From NCBI GenBank assembly GCA_027335545.1, contig DAHWHV010000284.1, positions 1-7,895 on the forward strand: a DNA stretch of 7,895 bases, read 5' to 3'. Both the position numbers and the translations under genes were made by a program. The notes beneath the pieces were generated by a model that had not been told where the DNA came from, did no database searches, and saw only the letters and a program-made list of their open reading frames with translations. The stretch is from Clostridia bacterium. Its GTDB lineage: Bacteria > Bacillota_E > RBS10-35 > JAJYVN01. Below are positions 5,449 through 7,895 of the stretch, piece by piece. Numbering within the stretch: the stretch's first letter is position 1; each line of letters starts with the position of its first letter.

Positions 5449-7881
5449 TCAGCCCGCACCGGCCGGCTGGTGGTCGGTCAGCGACACGCGGTCGATGGCC
5501 AGCCCCGGCGGGGCGTCCAGCCGCAGATCCGCGCCGCCGTTCTGGCTGCCCCGGAAGTCCACCCCCGCGAGCCGCCAGGTCACCGTGCGCCAGGTCGGGG
5601 TGCCGCTGGTCCGGACGGGGCCGACGCCCGTGTAGGGGGAGGCGCCGTTGTAGTCGCACTGCAGGGCGAGTCCGCCCGGGGCGTCGTAGTAGCGGACCTG
5701 CAGCCAGAGGGCCCCGGGGCGCCGCGGCAGGATGCCGACCCGCACGCGGAGGTAGAAGTAGGAATCCCCCTTGGGCGCGAAAGGGTTGGGGCTGAAGAGC
5801 ACGGCGGGGCGACCACCGGCGCTGCCCAGGCGCCAGCGACCGTCCGGGGCGGGCACGGCCTGCAGCCCGCCCGGCTGCAGGCCGGCCGCCGTGACCGTGA
5901 CCTCGGCCTGCCCGGGGCGCGCGGCCACCCGGGCGCCCGGGTGCGACTCGTGGGCGGCGACCAGGGCCAGCAGCGTCGGGAGGTCGAGCACCTGGATCGG
6001 CGGCAGGGCCTCCCCGGCGTGGTGCGCCGTGACCCCGGCGGCGACGCTCCGGTACCAACTCGGGGTCTGCAGCACGGCCCGCGCCACGGCGAAGCGCACG
6101 CCCGCCTCTGGCGGGAAGAGCGCCCGCACCGCGGCGGCGGCCTGGTCGGCGGGACCGCCGATGTCGGTGGCCATGGCCAGCACGGGCATCCCGTCGCTCA
6201 GGCCGAGGGCCCGCAGCTTCTGGCCGACGATCCCGCCCGGGGAAAAGGTGCTGTAGGCCTTCAGGCCGGCGGGCCCCATCCCAGGGCTGTCGCCCTCGAT
6301 GATGAAGCCGGTCACCCGCAGATCCCACTGCCGGTAGAAGCGCTGGCAGTGCGCGGCCCAGATGGCGACCCCCGAAGGGAGGCCGGAGGCCCTGGGGGCC
6401 TCCAGGGCCCCAGGGTTGAGGTAGCCGGCCCCGGAGTCCCCGGCCACGAAGCTGTCCAGCGGACTGGCCGTCGCGCGCGTCCAGGCCATGGCGGGGGCCG
6501 CCCGCAGGCAGAGGTTGGGATCGAACGCCCACGACAGGGGGACCGACCCCCGCGCCGGGTCGGACCAGAGCGAGGGCGCCATGTGGTAGAGCCAGGCCGG
6601 GGAGTCGAAATCCCCCACGTAGAAGGCGAAGTAGCGCCCGGGCGTCACCGAGCCGTCCGGCTGCAGCAGGCCGCGCCGGCGGAGCGTGGCGTGATCGGGC
6701 ACGGGGCGCTGCGGGTAGCTGGCGCGCAGCGGCAGGTGGCGCGTGAAGGAGGCATTGGCGATGCCGGCGTAGCCGAGGGCGTCCGCCTCCATGAAGGCGT
6801 TGTAAGAGGAGAGCGTCTCGGCGTAGCGCCACTCGGTGGCCACCCCGCCGTGCGTGCCGCCGGCGCGGCCGACGTTGGTGTACTTGAACGCCCACGGGGG
6901 GAAGCCGCCCACGTCGATCATCCGGTGGCCGGCGGTCCGCGCGTTGGCGCCCTGCAGCAAGGCTGCCAGCGTGGCGGCGTCGGTCCCTGGCTTCTGCCCC
7001 GGGTCGTCGACGGGGGCCTCGTCCGCCCAGGGGTCGAGGTCGAAGAAGAAGGCCCGCTGGGCCACGAAGTAGTCGTGGTTGACCAGGGTGTTGTTCCAGA
7101 TGCTGCCTCCGGCACCGGGGTCGCGCAGCCAGTAGGCGTCGATGTAGTAGGCCATGTGCACGGCGTCCGTGCGGCCGGCATCGAGGTAGTGCACCTTGGC
7201 CCAGAGGTAGGCGTCGTTCTTGGCGCTCCCGGTGGAGGGCAGGTGCGTGCCCGGGATCGTGCCACGGCCCGTGAAGAGGGGCGAGCCGTCCGGGTGCACC
7301 AGGCGCACGGCCGGTCCCCAACCGGCGCGCGTCAGCTCCTGGTAGAGGGGGGTCACACCCCCCGGCGCGGCCGTGCGCCGCGCCACGGGGAGCAGGTCCA
7401 GCACGCCGGCGAGCGTGGCCGCGACGTTCTGGGTGGCCGGCACGGCGGGGTCCCAGACCACCAGGCCGCGGGTGCGGTGGCCGAACATCGCCAGCAGGCT
7501 CTGGAGGTCGCTGGCCTCGGCCGGCGCCGCCTGGGCCACCGCCCAGCCGAGCTCGGCCATCCGCGCCCACCAGAAGGCGTCCAGGTCCTGCCCCCCGGGC
7601 CCCGTCACCCCGAGCACGTACAGGCGCGGCGCGTCCCGGTTGACGATCCCCTGCAGGGCGGCCAGCAGCGCCAGCTCGTCGTAGGCGCGCTCCAGCGCCG
7701 GGCCCGGCTGCAGCGCCACCTGGCCGTAAGGCATGCGGTAGTGGACCAGCGGCGGCTCGGCCTGCCCGGAGGCCGGCACGCGCCCGCCCCCGCAACCGCC
7801 GAGCAGCGTCCCGGGCAGCCAGGCGCAGGCGGCGGTCAAAGCCGTGCGCCGCAGCAGCGTGCGGCGGCGGAGCCCTGGCAC
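5449..7881 (-). CDS. Exported GxGYxYP-type putative glycoside hydrolase, predicted lipoprotein
   Basis: An 810-residue protein. The N-terminus has an Arg-rich start (RRRTLLRR), a hydrophobic stretch and a lipobox-like LLGGC with Cys30, then a Gly/Pro linker. This suggests export, possibly by Tat, and lipid anchoring outside the membrane. Residues 68-89 'DELALLAALQGIVNRDAPRLYV' match the N-terminal GxGYxYP domain. In the middle, 'FAFYVGDFDSPAWLYHMAPSLWSDPARGSVPLSWAFDPNL' (418-457, read as two adjoining motifs) and 'GDSGAGYLNPGAL' (481-493), a variant of the naming motif, match the catalytic-like region. The last 110 residues or so ('YFYLRVRVGILP', 'TWRTVTWRLAGVDFRG', 'AIDRVSLTDH') look like a carbohydrate-binding-type beta-sandwich. 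The family is assigned to sugar cleavage only by prediction; substrate and activity are unknown. GTG at 7881 is chosen because a GGGGGG run lies 7 nt before it and the signal peptide starts there. G+C (73% in 6901-6960) matches the host. Confidence 0.85.
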   Translation of the reverse strand: MPGLRRRTLLRRTALTAACAWLPGTLLGGCGGGRVPASGQAEPPLVHYRMPYGQVALQPGPALERAYDELALLAALQGIVNRDAPRLYVLGVTGPGGQDLDAFWWARMAELGWAVAQAAPAEASDLQSLLAMFGHRTRGLVVWDPAVPATQNVAATLAGVLDLLPVARRTAAPGGVTPLYQELTRAGWGPAVRLVHPDGSPLFTGRGTIPGTHLPSTGSAKNDAYLWAKVHYLDAGRTDAVHMAYYIDAYWLRDPGAGGSIWNNTLVNHDYFVAQRAFFFDLDPWADEAPVDDPGQKPGTDAATLAALLQGANARTAGHRMIDVGGFPPWAFKYTNVGRAGGTHGGVATEWRYAETLSSYNAFMEADALGYAGIANASFTRHLPLRASYPQRPVPDHATLRRRGLLQPDGSVTPGRYFAFYVGDFDSPAWLYHMAPSLWSDPARGSVPLSWAFDPNLCLRAAPAMAWTRATASPLDSFVAGDSGAGYLNPGALEAPRASGLPSGVAIWAAHCQRFYRQWDLRVTGFIIEGDSPGMGPAGLKAYSTFSPGGIVGQKLRALGLSDGMPVLAMATDIGGPADQAAAAVRALFPPEAGVRFAVARAVLQTPSWYRSVAAGVTAHHAGEALPPIQVLDLPTLLALVAAHESHPGARVAARPGQAEVTVTAAGLQPGGLQAVPAPDGRWRLGSAGGRPAVLFSPNPFAPKGDSYFYLRVRVGILPRRPGALWLQVRYYDAPGGLALQCDYNGASPYTGVGPVRTSGTPTWRTVTWRLAGVDFRGSQNGGADLRLDAPPGLAIDRVSLTDHQPAGAG

Positions 7882-7895
7882 GACGACACCCCCCG

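Noticed and set aside
5444..7795. 783-codon alternative minus-strand frame
   Set aside because: It is a shadow of the GxGYxYP gene, with no motifs and extreme Arg/Ala/Gly/Pro content.
1..7895. CRISPR array, tRNA/rRNA genes, insertion sequence
   Set aside because: No regularly spaced direct repeats, tRNA-like cloverleaf, rRNA sequence or transposase motif was seen on either strand.

Overview
The window is a very GC-rich stretch of bacterial DNA (about 73-78% G+C in sample lines of the flanking genes). It looks like the chromosome of a high-GC bacterium with an anaerobic or facultative, formate-oxidising metabolism. The selenocysteine formate dehydrogenase with NuoE/NuoF-type partners, and the YwfO/YwgA-like gene pair, would fit a high-GC Firmicutes-type lineage. 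That placement is an inference and not firm.

Left part (1-3177, all on the minus strand, read right to left): a molybdenum/tungsten formate dehydrogenase catalytic subunit, then a NuoE-like [2Fe-2S] subunit, then the first 23 codons of what is probably a NuoF-like flavoprotein that runs off the left edge. Together these would be an NAD(P)-linked formate dehydrogenase complex. The catalytic subunit is interrupted by one in-frame UGA at exactly the selenocysteine position of the family. A bacterial SECIS hairpin with a GGUCU apical loop follows it at the same spacing as in E. coli fdhF. The first ~80 codons of this gene do not resemble the expected N-terminal [4Fe-4S] domain in any frame. A perfect 17-bp hairpin encloses the stop codon, followed by about 330 nt without a recognisable gene.

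Middle part (3275-5097, plus strand): a two-gene unit of clearly lower G+C (53-62% in sample lines). It encodes an HD-domain phosphohydrolase of the YwfO/dNTPase-like type and, 14 nt later, a small YwgA-like protein whose core motif resembles the DUF4065/Panacea antitoxin family. The unit looks acquired and starts right beside the abnormal 5' end of the formate dehydrogenase gene. It is the best candidate for an undercharacterised system here, for example a nucleotide hydrolase with its regulator or antitoxin.

Right part: a convergent intergenic region (5098-5448) holds a near-perfect 34-bp inverted repeat. Beyond it, on the minus strand, lies an 810-residue exported protein of the GxGYxYP putative glycoside hydrolase type, with an RR-rich signal and lipobox at its N-terminus and a likely beta-sandwich domain at its C-terminus.
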